From positions 62,001-126,000 of the forward strand of contig JACRLZ010000004.1 of assembly GCA_016235125.1 (NCBI GenBank): DNA of 64,000 bases, written 5' to 3'. The notes below the pieces were generated by a model that worked only from the letters and a program-made list of their open reading frames with translations, searched no databases and was not told the DNA's origin. Below, in pieces: positions 1 through 9,337 of this stretch. The stretch comes from Sphingobacteriales bacterium (GTDB taxonomy: Bacteria; Bacteroidota; Bacteroidia; Chitinophagales; Chitinophagaceae). Every line of letters begins with the position of its first letter. Within the stretch, counting starts at the first letter, position 1. A program made the translations under genes and the position numbers.

Positions 1-708
1 GCTTATTGCAGACAGGTGTTGCTTTTTTTTCAGCATTAAATAAAAAGCCAGCGCTAAAAAGAAAACCATCACTCCTTCAAAATGAAGGTTGCCGGTAAGT
101 TCAATAATTACCAGGGGGTTTAAAAAGTAAAAGAAAATATTTTTCTCAGAAAGGTTAAGATGTTTCAATATTCTTTTTCCAAAAAAATAAATCCCCGCAT
201 CTGCCAGGATAATGAGAATTTTAAAAACTATCACACTGCCAAATATGCTCTTGCCCGCAAATATTGCGGCAAAGGCGAAACACAACTGGTTTACAGGGGG
301 GTAGTTTGTATAATGTCCTGAACTAAGGCTCCCCATTCCATTATATAACTTCGCCGCCTCCGGCATAAAAAAGCCGGGGTCTTTTATTAAATTGTCAGGC
401 AGGTACAAATAGGGGTTGTTGCCATGCAGCAGCATCCTGCCGTCCCAGATAAACCGGTAAAAATCCTGCGATAAGTTTGGGATTGAAAAAAGTAGCAGCA
501 ACCTGAACAATAACCCAACACCGAAGAGAAATTTAGGTTGATTAATTTCCCTTTTAACCAGAAAGTAAAAGAATAGAAACAGGATGCTGTATAAGCCAAT
601 CAGCTCTGTAAAATTATCCCTGTGTAAATGATATGCAAATAGCAGATAGCACACAGCCGAAAGCAAACTTAGCAGAATGATTTTGTTATTTGCCCGGGCT
701 GATTTCAT
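1..708 (-). CDS. Polytopic GT-C-type (mannosyltransferase-like) membrane protein, partial
   Basis: The reading frame is open from an ATG at 706-708 to the window edge (236 codons), so the C-terminus lies outside. The protein has an N-terminal hydrophobic segment and several more membrane spans. The early loop motif QDFYRFIWDGRMLLHGNNPY, followed by a YTNYPPVNQ segment, resembles the acidic catalytic loop of polyprenol-phosphate-sugar dependent GT-C mannosyltransferases. Its start overlaps the stop of the next upstream gene as TAATG, so it is translationally coupled to the two GT2 glycosyltransferases. By inference the upstream DPM-like enzyme makes the polyprenyl-phosphate sugar and this protein uses it on the outer face of the membrane. 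Exact substrate unknown. Confidence 0.72.
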   Translation of the reverse strand, partial: MKSARANNKIILLSLLSAVCYLLFAYHLHRDNFTELIGLYSILFLFFYFLVKREINQPKFLFGVGLLFRLLLLFSIPNLSQDFYRFIWDGRMLLHGNNPYLYLPDNLIKDPGFFMPEAAKLYNGMGSLSSGHYTNYPPVNQLCFAFAAIFAGKSIFGSVIVFKILIILADAGIYFFGKRILKHLNLSEKNIFFYFLNPLVIIELTGNLHFEGVMVFFLALAFYLMLKKKQHLSAIS

Positions 709-2225
709 TATTTCTTTGTTCTAAAAGAATTAATAACCACATAACCATAGCCTGCAAAAAGCATGATATGAAAAGGAATCATTGCAAAATCATTTACTAT
801 GAAAGCGCTGTATAAACCAAACCCAAAATACAACAGTAACAAAGTTTCCAAAATGGCATTTATGGAAATTTTTGTATTCAGGTATTGGTTCCCTTTCCAG
901 CTATCGGTAAGTTTATTAATGTTAAACTTTGGGGTTCGTATAAATTCGCTTTTTTTACCGGCATAAGCTTCTGCAACAGCAAGGCTGTTGTGCAAGGAAA
1001 AACCAAGCGCAACTGTAAAAAAGGAAAAGAACATTCTAATGTATCTGATAAAAATCCCAAACCCTTTTCCATGCAGGTTTTTGTACACCACCCAATTGCA
1101 AATAAATAAAATAGCAGTGCTGATAATAAAGAAACTATTGATATTGAAAAATAAAGCAAGATGCCCATAGTGATTTTTTACATAAAGCATGGGAATGCTT
1201 AAAACGGAAACAATCAACACAAAGAAAAACATCGAACTGTTCACCAGGTGAAACAGGCCATGCAATTTCATTTTGAAGGACATTCTTTTTGAAGAAATAA
1301 TTCTGCGAAACATTTTTATAAAATTTTCTGCACCGCCTTTATTCCATCTGAATTGCTGGGAACGGGCAGCGCTGATAACAACAGGCAATTCTGCAGGAGT
1401 AACCACATCTTCTAAGTATTTAAACTTCCATCCATTTAATTGCGCCCTGTAACTTAAATCAAGGTCTTCTGTTAGTGTGTCGCCTTCCCAATTGCCTGCA
1501 TCAATAATACATTGTTTGCGCCAAATACCTGCCGTGCCATTAAAATTCATAAAATATCCATTTGCATTTCTGCCTGTTTGCTCCAATGTAAAATGAGTGT
1601 CCAATGCAAATGCCTGCACTTTTGTTAATAAAGAATAATCCCTGTTGATATGGCCCCAACGGGTTTGTACTACTCCAATTTCAGAGTTTTTAAAATAAAT
1701 AACGGTTTGCTTGATCCACTCAGGTTGTGGCAAAAAGTCTGCATCAAAAATGGCAATGAATTCTCCCTTTGCTGTTTCTAATCCTTCTTTTAAAGCCCCG
1801 GCTTTGTAGTTGATCCTGTTTGTTCTTTTTATATGCTGAATATCTAATCCTGATTTTTGTAATTGACGAATAATTCCGGCAGTCTCTGTTACACTATCAT
1901 CTGTACTATCGTCCAGCACCTGTATTTCTAATTTATTTTTTGGATAATCTATTGCTGCGATGCAATGAAGTAAACGCTCCATCACATACTTTTCATTATA
2001 AACCGGCAGTTGTATAGTAACATAAGGAACTTCATCCTCTTTTGACAGGTTAAATGCCGGGGAGTTATTTCTTCTTTTCTTAGACTTTACATAGTTAAAC
2101 AGCAAATGCAATTGTGCAGTGCTGTAAAAAAATATCATGAGCAGTGCAAAGCCATAAACTGCAATGATGATATATGAAACTGTTAACCACATACTATTTA
2201 AAACTGTATTTAATAATCCAACCAA
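708..2225 (-). CDS. Membrane GT2 processive-type glycosyltransferase (cellulose-synthase-like)
   Basis: A 505-residue inner-membrane family 2 glycosyltransferase. The N-terminal membrane span (about 17-40) is followed by a cytoplasmic GT-A domain with the expected landmarks: DDS at 105-107, DAD at 161-163, the TED acid near 252-254 and QQFRW at 290-294 (the QxxRW motif). Several membrane spans follow. These motifs are typical of BcsA/ceramide-glucosyltransferase-like enzymes that polymerise or transfer a hexose. The annotated start overlaps the upstream gene by 32 bases. Met12 (codon at 2190-2192) sits one base after the upstream stop and may be the real start. The stop overlaps the next start (TAATG). 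Product is probably a surface polysaccharide or glycolipid. Confidence 0.85.
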   Translation of the reverse strand: MVGLLNTVLNSMWLTVSYIIIAVYGFALLMIFFYSTAQLHLLFNYVKSKKRRNNSPAFNLSKEDEVPYVTIQLPVYNEKYVMERLLHCIAAIDYPKNKLEIQVLDDSTDDSVTETAGIIRQLQKSGLDIQHIKRTNRINYKAGALKEGLETAKGEFIAIFDADFLPQPEWIKQTVIYFKNSEIGVVQTRWGHINRDYSLLTKVQAFALDTHFTLEQTGRNANGYFMNFNGTAGIWRKQCIIDAGNWEGDTLTEDLDLSYRAQLNGWKFKYLEDVVTPAELPVVISAARSQQFRWNKGGAENFIKMFRRIISSKRMSFKMKLHGLFHLVNSSMFFFVLIVSVLSIPMLYVKNHYGHLALFFNINSFFIISTAILFICNWVVYKNLHGKGFGIFIRYIRMFFSFFTVALGFSLHNSLAVAEAYAGKKSEFIRTPKFNINKLTDSWKGNQYLNTKISINAILETLLLLYFGFGLYSAFIVNDFAMIPFHIMLFAGYGYVVINSFRTKK

Positions 2226-2883
2226 TAATTTTTATTCCCGCCATAATGGTTCCCTTAACCGTACCGGAAACTTTTGAAACACCAATCCTGTTTCTGTAAC
2301 GAACAGGCACTTCTATATAACTCATTTTTTGTTTTAATGCTTTCAACTGCATTTCAACAGTCCATCCATAGGTCTTATCTGTCATTTGCATCTGAAGCAG
2401 TTTTTCATATTTTATTGCCCTGAACGGCCCCAGGTCAGTAAACTTAGATTTGTATATGAGTCTCATCAAAAAAGTTGCCAGCCGGTTGCCAAAAACCTGT
2501 TGTGCTGTCATTGCTCCCTTTTCCCTAAATATTTTATTTCTTGCGCCAATTACAAAATCAATATCGTTATCAGTTATGGGCGCAATTAGTTTTACTAATT
2601 CTTCAGGATAATCGGAATAATCGCCATCTAAAAAAACAATAATATCCGGCTTATCTTTTTTATCAGCGATATACTCCATCCCTTTCAAACAGGCATAACC
2701 ATATCCGGCTCTTGGCTCATCTAAAACTGTTGCCCCGGCTTTTACTGCCACAGCAGCGGTTGTATCTGAAGAATTATTATTCACTACAATAATTTCATCC
2801 ACAAATGCCGGAATATCCTTTATCACTCTTCCAATAGAATCTTGCTCGTTATATGCAGGTATTATCACTTTTATCCGTTTCAC
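2194..2883 (-). CDS. GT2 glycosyltransferase, polyprenyl-phosphate sugar synthase-like (DPM1/GtrB-like)
   Basis: A 229-residue soluble-type GT-A protein. It opens with the nucleotide-sugar motif VIIPAYNEQDSIGRV and carries the DGDYSD metal-binding acidic motif near residue 105. It has no C-terminal membrane domain, as in short dolichol/polyprenyl-phosphate mannosyltransferases. The start codon is GTG and shares its G with the stop TAG of the preceding gene (TAGTG), so translation is coupled. Between two membrane glycosyltransferases, its likely role is to charge a polyprenyl phosphate carrier with a hexose in the cytoplasm. Sugar identity cannot be read from the sequence. Confidence 0.85.
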   Translation of the reverse strand: MKRIKVIIPAYNEQDSIGRVIKDIPAFVDEIIVVNNNSSDTTAAVAVKAGATVLDEPRAGYGYACLKGMEYIADKKDKPDIIVFLDGDYSDYPEELVKLIAPITDNDIDFVIGARNKIFREKGAMTAQQVFGNRLATFLMRLIYKSKFTDLGPFRAIKYEKLLQMQMTDKTYGWTVEMQLKALKQKMSYIEVPVRYRNRIGVSKVSGTVKGTIMAGIKIIGWIIKYSFK

Positions 2884-3332
2884 TAATTATCCCGTTTAAA
2901 TGATTCTAAATCTGTCCACTCACCGGTTTTTATATTGTCTTTGTATTTTTCAACTTTACTAATATCACCATTGGTATAGTAAAGCGTATAGCCATTTTTC
3001 TTTCCGCTGCTGTATTCAGCCTTATACCATACGCTGTTGTTTTTATAAAACACCCACCAGTCATTTGCCAATCCATTTTTAAACCGGCCTTCCATTTGCT
3101 TATTGCCATCAGCAGTATAAAATTTCCAGTATTTGCTTCTTATATTATTTTCAAAACTGCCTTCTTCTTTTGTTTTACCGTTTTCATAATAACAATACCA
3201 ATAGTCGGTTTTGTTATTATTTGTCATCCAGCCTTCTTCTTTGATTTTTCCGTCAGTGTAATACAGCTTTACATAATTTCTATCTGATGAAAAAAGGCTG
3301 AAGGCAAACAATATGGAAAACAAAAATTTCAT
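2883..3332 (-). CDS. Secreted MORN-repeat-like protein (YwqK-type)
   Basis: 149 residues with an N-terminal signal peptide (basic start, hydrophobic stretch to about residue 16). The rest is a run of about five degenerate repeats of the form YYxNGKxKEEGxxxNNxxxxYW, characteristic of MORN-type/YwqK antitoxin-like proteins. Such repeats form beta-hairpin ladders; function is usually unknown. It starts six bases downstream of the polyferredoxin gene's stop and is coupled by TAGTG to the following glycosyltransferase, so it belongs to the same transcript. There is no toxin gene beside it, so calling it an antitoxin is not justified. Confidence 0.75.
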   Translation of the reverse strand: MKFLFSILFAFSLFSSDRNYVKLYYTDGKIKEEGWMTNNNKTDYWYCYYENGKTKEEGSFENNIRSKYWKFYTADGNKQMEGRFKNGLANDWWVFYKNNSVWYKAEYSSGKKNGYTLYYTNGDISKVEKYKDNIKTGEWTDLESFKRDN

Positions 3333-3338
3333 AGTTTG

Positions 3339-4931
3339 TTAGTTTTTATTTTTTAATAGCTGTAATAAATCCACATCATTTCCCAATAGCACAGCGCCAC
3401 CGTTAATTCGCCCTTCTTCTTTTCCATTTTCCAATTTCAACACACCTCTTGGACAAACCGCAGAACATATACCACAACCTACGCAGGAAGACCGCACAAT
3501 ATTTTCTCCTTTTTGTGCATAAGCCCTTACATCAATTCCCATTTCACAGGCATTACTGCAGTTGCCGCAGGAAATACATTGGCCGCCATTGGTTGTAATC
3601 CTGAATCTTGAAAATAAACGTTGCTGCAAACCAAGTATAGCGGCCATGGGGCAACCAAACCGGCACCAAACCCTGCTCCCCAGCAGTGGATAAAACCCTA
3701 CACCTATCACTCCGCTAAAAGCTGCGCCAATGGCGAAGCCATACCACTGTCTTAGTTTGTAACTATCAATAAATAAAATATTTTGTTTCCCGCTAAATTG
3801 ATTCAACAGCATCACAGCCACTAACACAACAGCTAAAGAAACCATTGTATAAACAGCATCTTTGTCCATATTTTTTCTTTTGAAAAAATACAACCCCCCA
3901 ATTAAAACAGCTATGAATGCTGCAACCCCGTAAATAAACTGGTTACGGGTAATAATGCTGTAGCCGGGATTGTTACTTAAAAATGAATGAATAACAGAAA
4001 CTGTAGTAATAAATACAAACACCAGCACCAAATGAATACTCCATCTTTCAAACTTCCATGCTTTTGTACTCTTGTTAGATAAATGCCTGAACGAATCGCC
4101 GGCAGTTTCGGCTAATCCGCCACAACCGCAAACCCAGGAGCAATACCATCTTTTTCCAAAGAAATAAGTAAGTATGGGCGAGCCAATAAAAATTAATACC
4201 AACCCAAACAAAAGCATAAACATGCCCAGGTTTCCTCCGGATATTAAATTTTTTAGATGCCAGTCCTCAAAGAAATAATAATTGAGTGGCCACATATTCT
4301 TTATATCCTTAGTGAAATATGCTTTATCAGGATTTAGTTTTGAAAGGATCTCAGGAATAAGAAATGCAAATGCCAATTGAAAGAACATTACAGAAACCGT
4401 TCTTACCACCTGGTATTTATTATGCCTGTATTTTAAAATAAATTTATAGCCGAGTGAAAGTATGGCAACAGTATAAAGTGTGCCATATACAAACCATTGC
4501 GAAGCAGCATGGCCGTTTAGTAATTTACTCAGGGGGTCAAAAAATGCTATTAAACCTGTGTTTCCTTTTTCTCCATTAAATCCTAAGTATTGCGGATACC
4601 AGTAAATGATAACATAAAACAAAGTGAGTAATATACCCAATGACCAACCCAACACCCCCTTACTTGTAAGTGACTTAAACCAGATGCCATTATTTTTTAT
4701 TCCGGCGGGATGATGCAGGTACAAATCATTTGCATACATAACAGTGCCAGCAACTATTGCAGCTAATGAAATGCTTAGCCATATAGCTTTGTTTGGTAAT
4801 TGTACATTAAGTAACGCCAGCGCCAAAATGAAAAGTCCGCTAAGTCCAATTGCCAGGGCTGCTTTTTGTTTTGTGCTTTGCATTGCATTTGAATGCTGAA
4901 TGACAGATAAGTTGGTTATAGTTGACGACAT
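3339..4931 (-). CDS. Membrane-bound polyferredoxin (NapH/CcoG/NosR-like 4Fe-4S protein)
   Basis: 530 residues with about nine to ten hydrophobic spans. Two membrane-proximal Cys motifs, YCSWVCGCGG and CRFGCPM, are the signature of NapH/NosR/CcoG-type quinol-linked polyferredoxins. Two classical 4Fe-4S motifs near residues 450-495 (CISCGNCSNACEMG and CVGCGICSAVCPRG) form a cytoplasmic ferredoxin domain. These proteins move electrons across or along the inner membrane. Only two bases separate it from the FAD oxidoreductase gene, which itself overlaps the hydroxylase gene, so the three are almost certainly made together. I infer an electron-relay role between NADH/FAD and a membrane acceptor. 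Confidence 0.85.
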   Translation of the reverse strand: MSSTITNLSVIQHSNAMQSTKQKAALAIGLSGLFILALALLNVQLPNKAIWLSISLAAIVAGTVMYANDLYLHHPAGIKNNGIWFKSLTSKGVLGWSLGILLTLFYVIIYWYPQYLGFNGEKGNTGLIAFFDPLSKLLNGHAASQWFVYGTLYTVAILSLGYKFILKYRHNKYQVVRTVSVMFFQLAFAFLIPEILSKLNPDKAYFTKDIKNMWPLNYYFFEDWHLKNLISGGNLGMFMLLFGLVLIFIGSPILTYFFGKRWYCSWVCGCGGLAETAGDSFRHLSNKSTKAWKFERWSIHLVLVFVFITTVSVIHSFLSNNPGYSIITRNQFIYGVAAFIAVLIGGLYFFKRKNMDKDAVYTMVSLAVVLVAVMLLNQFSGKQNILFIDSYKLRQWYGFAIGAAFSGVIGVGFYPLLGSRVWCRFGCPMAAILGLQQRLFSRFRITTNGGQCISCGNCSNACEMGIDVRAYAQKGENIVRSSCVGCGICSAVCPRGVLKLENGKEEGRINGGAVLLGNDVDLLQLLKNKN

Positions 4932-4933
4932 GA

Positions 4934-6220
4934 TTAAGCAGGTTGAAGTTGGTGAGGAAAAGCGGTTTTAATTTCAACCTCATGTCTGGTAAAAAATTCA
5001 GGGTCGAAATTGGCGGCTGATAAGTTATGCATTACATAATCTATACTTTGTTTTTCGGTAAGCGCTTTGTCAAAAAATTCATGCCGCATTCTTATGCCCA
5101 AAATATTTGTGCCAATAAATTCTCTTGTATTTTTATCATACACAAAACGGATACATTTCTTTCCACTTCTGTGTTCCCAATAAAAATGCTCTTCATTTTC
5201 TTTGGGCTGTGCAAATACCCAACCGTAGGTTTGATATTCTATATCTAAAAACTTAGCAGAATTGAACCAATTGCCCGGATTGTATTGCATAGGTTTCCCG
5301 CAAATAGTTTTTGCTACTGTTTCACCCATCATTCGCCCGGTGTACCACACCGCTTCAATCGGGCGTCGGTTGCCAATAGCCTGATGTTGTTCAGCACAAT
5401 CTCCGATCGCATAAATGTCCTCAACATTTGTCCGGAGGAACCTATCCACTTTTACACCACGACCTAATTCTATACCGCTGCCCTTTAAAAAATGAATATT
5501 GGGAGAAACTCCTGCGGTAAGGCCAACAAGCTGGCAGGCGATTGTTTCACCTTTATCTGTAATTACTGCCTTTGTTCTTCCGTTTTCATCTGCAATAATT
5601 TCTTTCAATCCCGTTTCTAATTTTAAATCAATACCATGTTCCAGAATGTGGCGGTTAATCATTTCACTTTCTTCCCGGGGCAGCACTATGTCCCAAAAAC
5701 TTTTTTCTCTTACTAAAAATGTTACGGAGATGTTTCTTGAAAGTAACATTTCGGTTAATTCTATTCCTATCAAGCCCCCGCCAACTACTACAGCTCTTGT
5801 AGTGCTGGTTGTATATTTTTCAATATTTTCCAAATCCTGTTTATGGTATAATCCGGTAACACCTTCCAAGTCCTGCCCCGGCCAACCAAACTTGTTGGAA
5901 TTAGAGCCTGTGGCAATAATAAGTTTATTGAAATGAACTTTTTCATCATTTTCCAAACGTAATATTTTACGGCTTGTATCCACATGCTTTACAAAACCGT
6001 TTTTTAAATTGATGTTATTTTTCACCCAAAAATTATTTTCATAAGGTTGTGTATGCTCAAATTTCATGTGGCCCATATACACATACATCAATGCAGTTCT
6101 TGAAAAAAAATAATCAGCCTCGGATGAAATGATTGTTATTTTTTTATCAGAAAGCCTACGGATATGCCGTGCAGCTGTAACGCCACTGATACCATTCCCT
6201 ATAATTACAATATGCTCCAT
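4934..6220 (-). CDS. NAD(P)H/FAD-dependent oxidoreductase
   Basis: 428 residues. The FAD dinucleotide fold begins at residue 4 (IIGNGISGVTAARHIRRL), the NAD(P)H fold sits around residue 145 (VVVGGGLIGIELTEMLL), and the second FAD motif is IYAIGDCAEQ. This is the pyridine-nucleotide disulfide oxidoreductase fold of rubredoxin/ferredoxin reductases and NirB-type domains. There is no redox-active CxxxxC pair, so it is not a disulfide reductase. The C-terminal ~100 residues replace the usual dimerisation domain with an unrecognised segment. Start ATG overlaps the hydroxylase stop (TAATG). Likely role: pass electrons from NAD(P)H to the neighbouring polyferredoxin and/or hydroxylase. Confidence 0.87.
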   Translation of the reverse strand: MEHIVIIGNGISGVTAARHIRRLSDKKITIISSEADYFFSRTALMYVYMGHMKFEHTQPYENNFWVKNNINLKNGFVKHVDTSRKILRLENDEKVHFNKLIIATGSNSNKFGWPGQDLEGVTGLYHKQDLENIEKYTTSTTRAVVVGGGLIGIELTEMLLSRNISVTFLVREKSFWDIVLPREESEMINRHILEHGIDLKLETGLKEIIADENGRTKAVITDKGETIACQLVGLTAGVSPNIHFLKGSGIELGRGVKVDRFLRTNVEDIYAIGDCAEQHQAIGNRRPIEAVWYTGRMMGETVAKTICGKPMQYNPGNWFNSAKFLDIEYQTYGWVFAQPKENEEHFYWEHRSGKKCIRFVYDKNTREFIGTNILGIRMRHEFFDKALTEKQSIDYVMHNLSAANFDPEFFTRHEVEIKTAFPHQLQPA

Positions 6221-7095
6221 TACTTTATTTTGATGGGATAAATTTCCTGTTGTATAAAATTATGTGGGAATGCTTCATCATCCGGAAAGCCAAGTTCAAT
6301 ATCCCTTCCATCTTCAGGTATATAGTTTGTTTTAAATAAATAATCCCAAATGCTGAGGGAGATGCCAAAATTTATTCCGTAACGCTTTGGAATTTCTTTA
6401 CTGTGGTGCCAGATGTGCATTTTTGGATTATTGAAAATGTATTTTAGCCAACCATAATCCCAGCCAATATTGGCATGGTTTAGATGGCCAATGGTAATGG
6501 CGAAAAAATGTACCAGTATTACATCCTGTGCCGGCACACCGCCAATAATGGCTATGGGAATATAGAGCAGGGATTTATACACTACAGGCTCCATCCAGTG
6601 GTAACGTAAGTGTGCCGCAAATCCCATTTGTTTTACAGAATGGTGAACTTTATGAAAGTTCCACAAAAAGTGTACACGGTGCAGCAAACGGTGAGTATTC
6701 CATTGCACAAAATCAGTAACAATAAAAAACAGCAGCAAGCCGATAACTTTGGGCAAGGCATTCATATTTACCAATTGCAAATCTGTCAACGACAAACCAA
6801 TTACATGCAGCCCTTTATCAAAAAAATGCGCTGCCGAATTTGAAAGGGCAATTAAAATAATGAGATTGAGAATAAAGAAATTGAAAAACATATAAAAGAC
6901 ATCCAGCCAGAAATCCTTACGGATGACAGGTTGGTTTTTTCTCCAGGGAAAAATTATTTCAAGCAGCCAAACAGCAAGCGATATTACAATCAGCGCATAG
7001 AAATAATTATCCCAACCCGGATAAAGAATTTCATTCTTTATATAGTTGTAGTACCCGCTGTATGAGTTTTTTATTATTTCTACAATTTCATCCAT
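6220..7095 (-). CDS. Sterol desaturase/fatty acid hydroxylase family membrane di-iron enzyme
   Basis: 291 residues with membrane spans in the first half and the histidine clusters of the FA_hydroxylase family: HRLLHRVHFLWNFHKVHH, then HLNHANIGWDYG, then MHIWHHSKE. These eight or more histidines hold a non-haem di-iron centre that hydroxylates or desaturates a lipid using O2 and two electrons. It overlaps the downstream FAD oxidoreductase by one base, so its electron donors are probably encoded beside it. The substrate is not evident; lipids of the membrane or hopanoid/carotenoid-type molecules are possible. Confidence 0.85.
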   Translation of the reverse strand: MDEIVEIIKNSYSGYYNYIKNEILYPGWDNYFYALIVISLAVWLLEIIFPWRKNQPVIRKDFWLDVFYMFFNFFILNLIILIALSNSAAHFFDKGLHVIGLSLTDLQLVNMNALPKVIGLLLFFIVTDFVQWNTHRLLHRVHFLWNFHKVHHSVKQMGFAAHLRYHWMEPVVYKSLLYIPIAIIGGVPAQDVILVHFFAITIGHLNHANIGWDYGWLKYIFNNPKMHIWHHSKEIPKRYGINFGISLSIWDYLFKTNYIPEDGRDIELGFPDDEAFPHNFIQQEIYPIKIK

Positions 7096-7118
7096 CGGCA
7101 GACAGGATAATTTTTATT

Positions 7119-7616
7119 TTAGTTATATACTTTTACTCCCTTTTTGAGGTAGGCCCCCCATTTCTTTGAATAGGCATGTATATTTTCCGTAGGCTGATTG
7201 GCAGAATCAACTATCTGCCTGCCTTCATTCTTCCATTCAAAAATGCCACCCCACAGGTTTAGTACATTGTTGTACCCGGCCCTTATTATTTTATGCCCGA
7301 TCTTTTCGCTTCTCACTCCAAGTGAGCAATAGACTATTACTTTTTTATTCTTGTCGGTTACCAGTTTTTTTACTTTATCAATTTCAAATTCATTAAATCC
7401 TACATAAATCGCTCCGGGTATTTTGCTTACTGCATATTCAGCAGGCTCCCTCGCATCCAATAACACAACACTGTCGCTGAGTGTTACATCTTTTACCTGT
7501 ATGTATGGTACAGAGTTATTGTTAAGCCGTTTTAATACATCATCAATTGTTTTTTCCTGGCACATTGCAATAGAACCTGTTAATAAAAGAAAAGTTGAGA
7601 CTATGATTTGTTTCAT
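7119..7616 (-). CDS. Periplasmic rhodanese-like protein
   Basis: 165 residues with a cleavable signal peptide (hydrophobic to about residue 18, then CQEKT). A single rhodanese domain follows: the LLDAREPAEYAVSKIPGA segment, then the active-site loop VIVYCSLGVRSEK with Cys in the catalytic position. Rhodaneses carry persulfide sulfur or act as redox/thiol sensors. It sits 23 bases upstream of the hydroxylase gene and 6 bases after the DUF547 gene's stop, in the same operon. Its role in this cluster is unknown; a sulfur or metal-thiol function next to a mercury operon is speculative. Confidence 0.85.
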   Translation of the reverse strand: MKQIIVSTFLLLTGSIAMCQEKTIDDVLKRLNNNSVPYIQVKDVTLSDSVVLLDAREPAEYAVSKIPGAIYVGFNEFEIDKVKKLVTDKNKKVIVYCSLGVRSEKIGHKIIRAGYNNVLNLWGGIFEWKNEGRQIVDSANQPTENIHAYSKKWGAYLKKGVKVYN

Positions 7617-7622
7617 GGCCGT

Positions 7623-8351
7623 CTATTGTTCGTTTAAGTTCCAGTTATACTCCTTATATTCAATAGTGGCATTCGCATTTACCTTAGTGTTGCTGTATTT
7701 ATTTATAAAATTCACCGCATCGCCAAAGTCAGCTTTGTACCAATCAAATATTTTTGAAATTGTTATTTTACCTGCTGTAATTTCATTGGCAGCGGAGTTT
7801 ACAAAATTTTTTACCCTTGTATCAAGCAATGAATTAATATTAGCTTCGGTGTAAGCGGTATTTGCCAAAGGCGGGCATGAAACTGCGGCACAGTTTACTG
7901 CAAAATGTATCCTTGCATCTTTAAACGTTGGGCGTATAATATCATTCTCAATGTTATTCAGCGAATATTTTTTCCCGGCCAGTTCAACCCATTTTATATC
8001 CCAGGGTTTTCCACCATGCAGGTTGGTAATACTTTTTATAGGGTAATTATCAACTATTAATTTTAATGTAAAAGCATTGTAGGCATTAATCCAATAGGTA
8101 AGGGAAGCATTTTTGGTCCACGTATTATCAGGTATCTGTTTTGCCAATTCGCTTATATAACTTTCCAGAACAGCTTTATCCTTTTTTAGGCCTTTGTAAT
8201 TTACCTTACCGGAGGTAGAAACGTACTTCTGCAGCAAACCATCAAATACCCGGTGTGACGGACTGCCGGGTTTAGATCCACCTGATGGCTGTCCTGTTGT
8301 ATTTATTGAAAATATGAGGGTAGCTGTAATTATTAATAAGTTCAGTTTCAT
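7623..8351 (-). CDS. Secreted DUF547 protein
   Basis: 242 residues with an N-terminal signal peptide (about 20 residues). The DUF547 signatures are present: YWINAYNAFTLKLIVDNYP, then the Cys motif IHFAVNCAAVSCPPL, and a C-terminal WYKADFG segment. The biochemical activity of DUF547 is not established. It lies between the unknown secreted protein and the periplasmic rhodanese, six bases from the latter. A second DUF547 gene is at 16358-17050 in this window, next to an ECF sigma factor, and lacks the signal peptide. The Cys-rich motif and the metal context suggest a periplasmic thiol role, which is inference only. Confidence 0.85.
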   Translation of the reverse strand: MKLNLLIITATLIFSINTTGQPSGGSKPGSPSHRVFDGLLQKYVSTSGKVNYKGLKKDKAVLESYISELAKQIPDNTWTKNASLTYWINAYNAFTLKLIVDNYPIKSITNLHGGKPWDIKWVELAGKKYSLNNIENDIIRPTFKDARIHFAVNCAAVSCPPLANTAYTEANINSLLDTRVKNFVNSAANEITAGKITISKIFDWYKADFGDAVNFINKYSNTKVNANATIEYKEYNWNLNEQ

Positions 8352-8434
8352 ATAGTTTTTTTGAAAATTCAGGCTGAGGATTAGTCGGCAAACCTGTAAA
8401 ATCCTGACAAACCGGACGTTATTTATAAAAAGGG

Positions 8435-9337
8435 CTAAAGTCCCAAAGAATCCCTGTAAACCCTGTGTTCATTATTATGAAGTAGCCAATAAGGCTGCCT
8501 CATAGTCTTAATTAATCTTGCCTTGGTTGTGTTTGCTTTTTTGCCAAACTCGCTGTATGTTTCATCCCATCCAAGAACAGTATGCGGAAATAACCTAGTA
8601 TAATATATTTTCAATGTCCGCTCGGGGTATTCCACCGTTAAAACAACGGCATCTTTGCCTTCCAGTTTAGAAGTGGATTTTGTAATATTTGCTTCAACAA
8701 GCGTTAACGGCACATGCATTAATCTTACTGCCACGTTCCCACGAATAAGACTTATTTTACCCTCGGGCAATTTGCCGGGATTTATTCTGATAATATTCCA
8801 AAGTTCGTCTTCCAATATTGCTTCAGGCAGTTTATTCTTTTTATCCCCCTCCGTTTCAAAATAAGAGTACTCTGTAGCGGAAAAACCGTCTTTGATCCTG
8901 TTTAATTGTGTAAATGTGTGACCACACCATTCCTGAACCGAGCAGGATGTTTTAACAGTGCCTGATAAATCAACCGGCGTAAACACAGAATTGATGATGG
9001 AATAAGGGTAAATCCCGGTAAGAAAGTTTTTAGTAAAATTTAATTTCAGAATGGGTAATTTATCTTTTCCTGTATTGTTCGGGTCGTCAAGTTTCACCTG
9101 TTTGCTTTTTGAAAAATCTTCAGTTACATATACAAGAACTGCTTTGCCTTCATGTAATTGTCCATACCTGTTTTGCACCAGGGTATAACTGGAAAGCTCT
9201 GCTTTTCCATCATACCAGTATTTTGAAAAATCATTGGCACTTTCAAAACTCTTTGTTTGTTCCCCTTTTTGAGCATTGGCAATCAGCAGCAACAATATTG
9301 AAACGGATGCAGCAATTGCAATCAACTTCGCTTTCAT
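8435..9337 (-). CDS. Secreted protein of unknown function
   Basis: 300 residues with an N-terminal signal peptide ending near ANAQ (residue 22). The mature part contains an early KYWYDGKAELSSYTL segment, an EGKAVLVYVTEDF segment, and a central motif VQEWCGHTFTQLN with two possible metal or thiol ligands (Cys and His). I do not recognise a characterised family. Similar proteins in Bacteroidota have sometimes been labelled 'septum formation inhibitor Maf', but no Maf nucleotide-pyrophosphatase motif is present here, so that name should not be used. It is transcribed with the beta-barrel and DUF547 genes. Confidence 0.7.
   Translation of the reverse strand: MKAKLIAIAASVSILLLLIANAQKGEQTKSFESANDFSKYWYDGKAELSSYTLVQNRYGQLHEGKAVLVYVTEDFSKSKQVKLDDPNNTGKDKLPILKLNFTKNFLTGIYPYSIINSVFTPVDLSGTVKTSCSVQEWCGHTFTQLNRIKDGFSATEYSYFETEGDKKNKLPEAILEDELWNIIRINPGKLPEGKISLIRGNVAVRLMHVPLTLVEANITKSTSKLEGKDAVVLTVEYPERTLKIYYTRLFPHTVLGWDETYSEFGKKANTTKARLIKTMRQPYWLLHNNEHRVYRDSLGL

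Noticed and set aside
2883..3332. Toxin-antitoxin module for the YwqK-like protein
   Set aside because: No toxin gene beside it; a MORN-type repeat protein alone is not evidence for an antitoxin.
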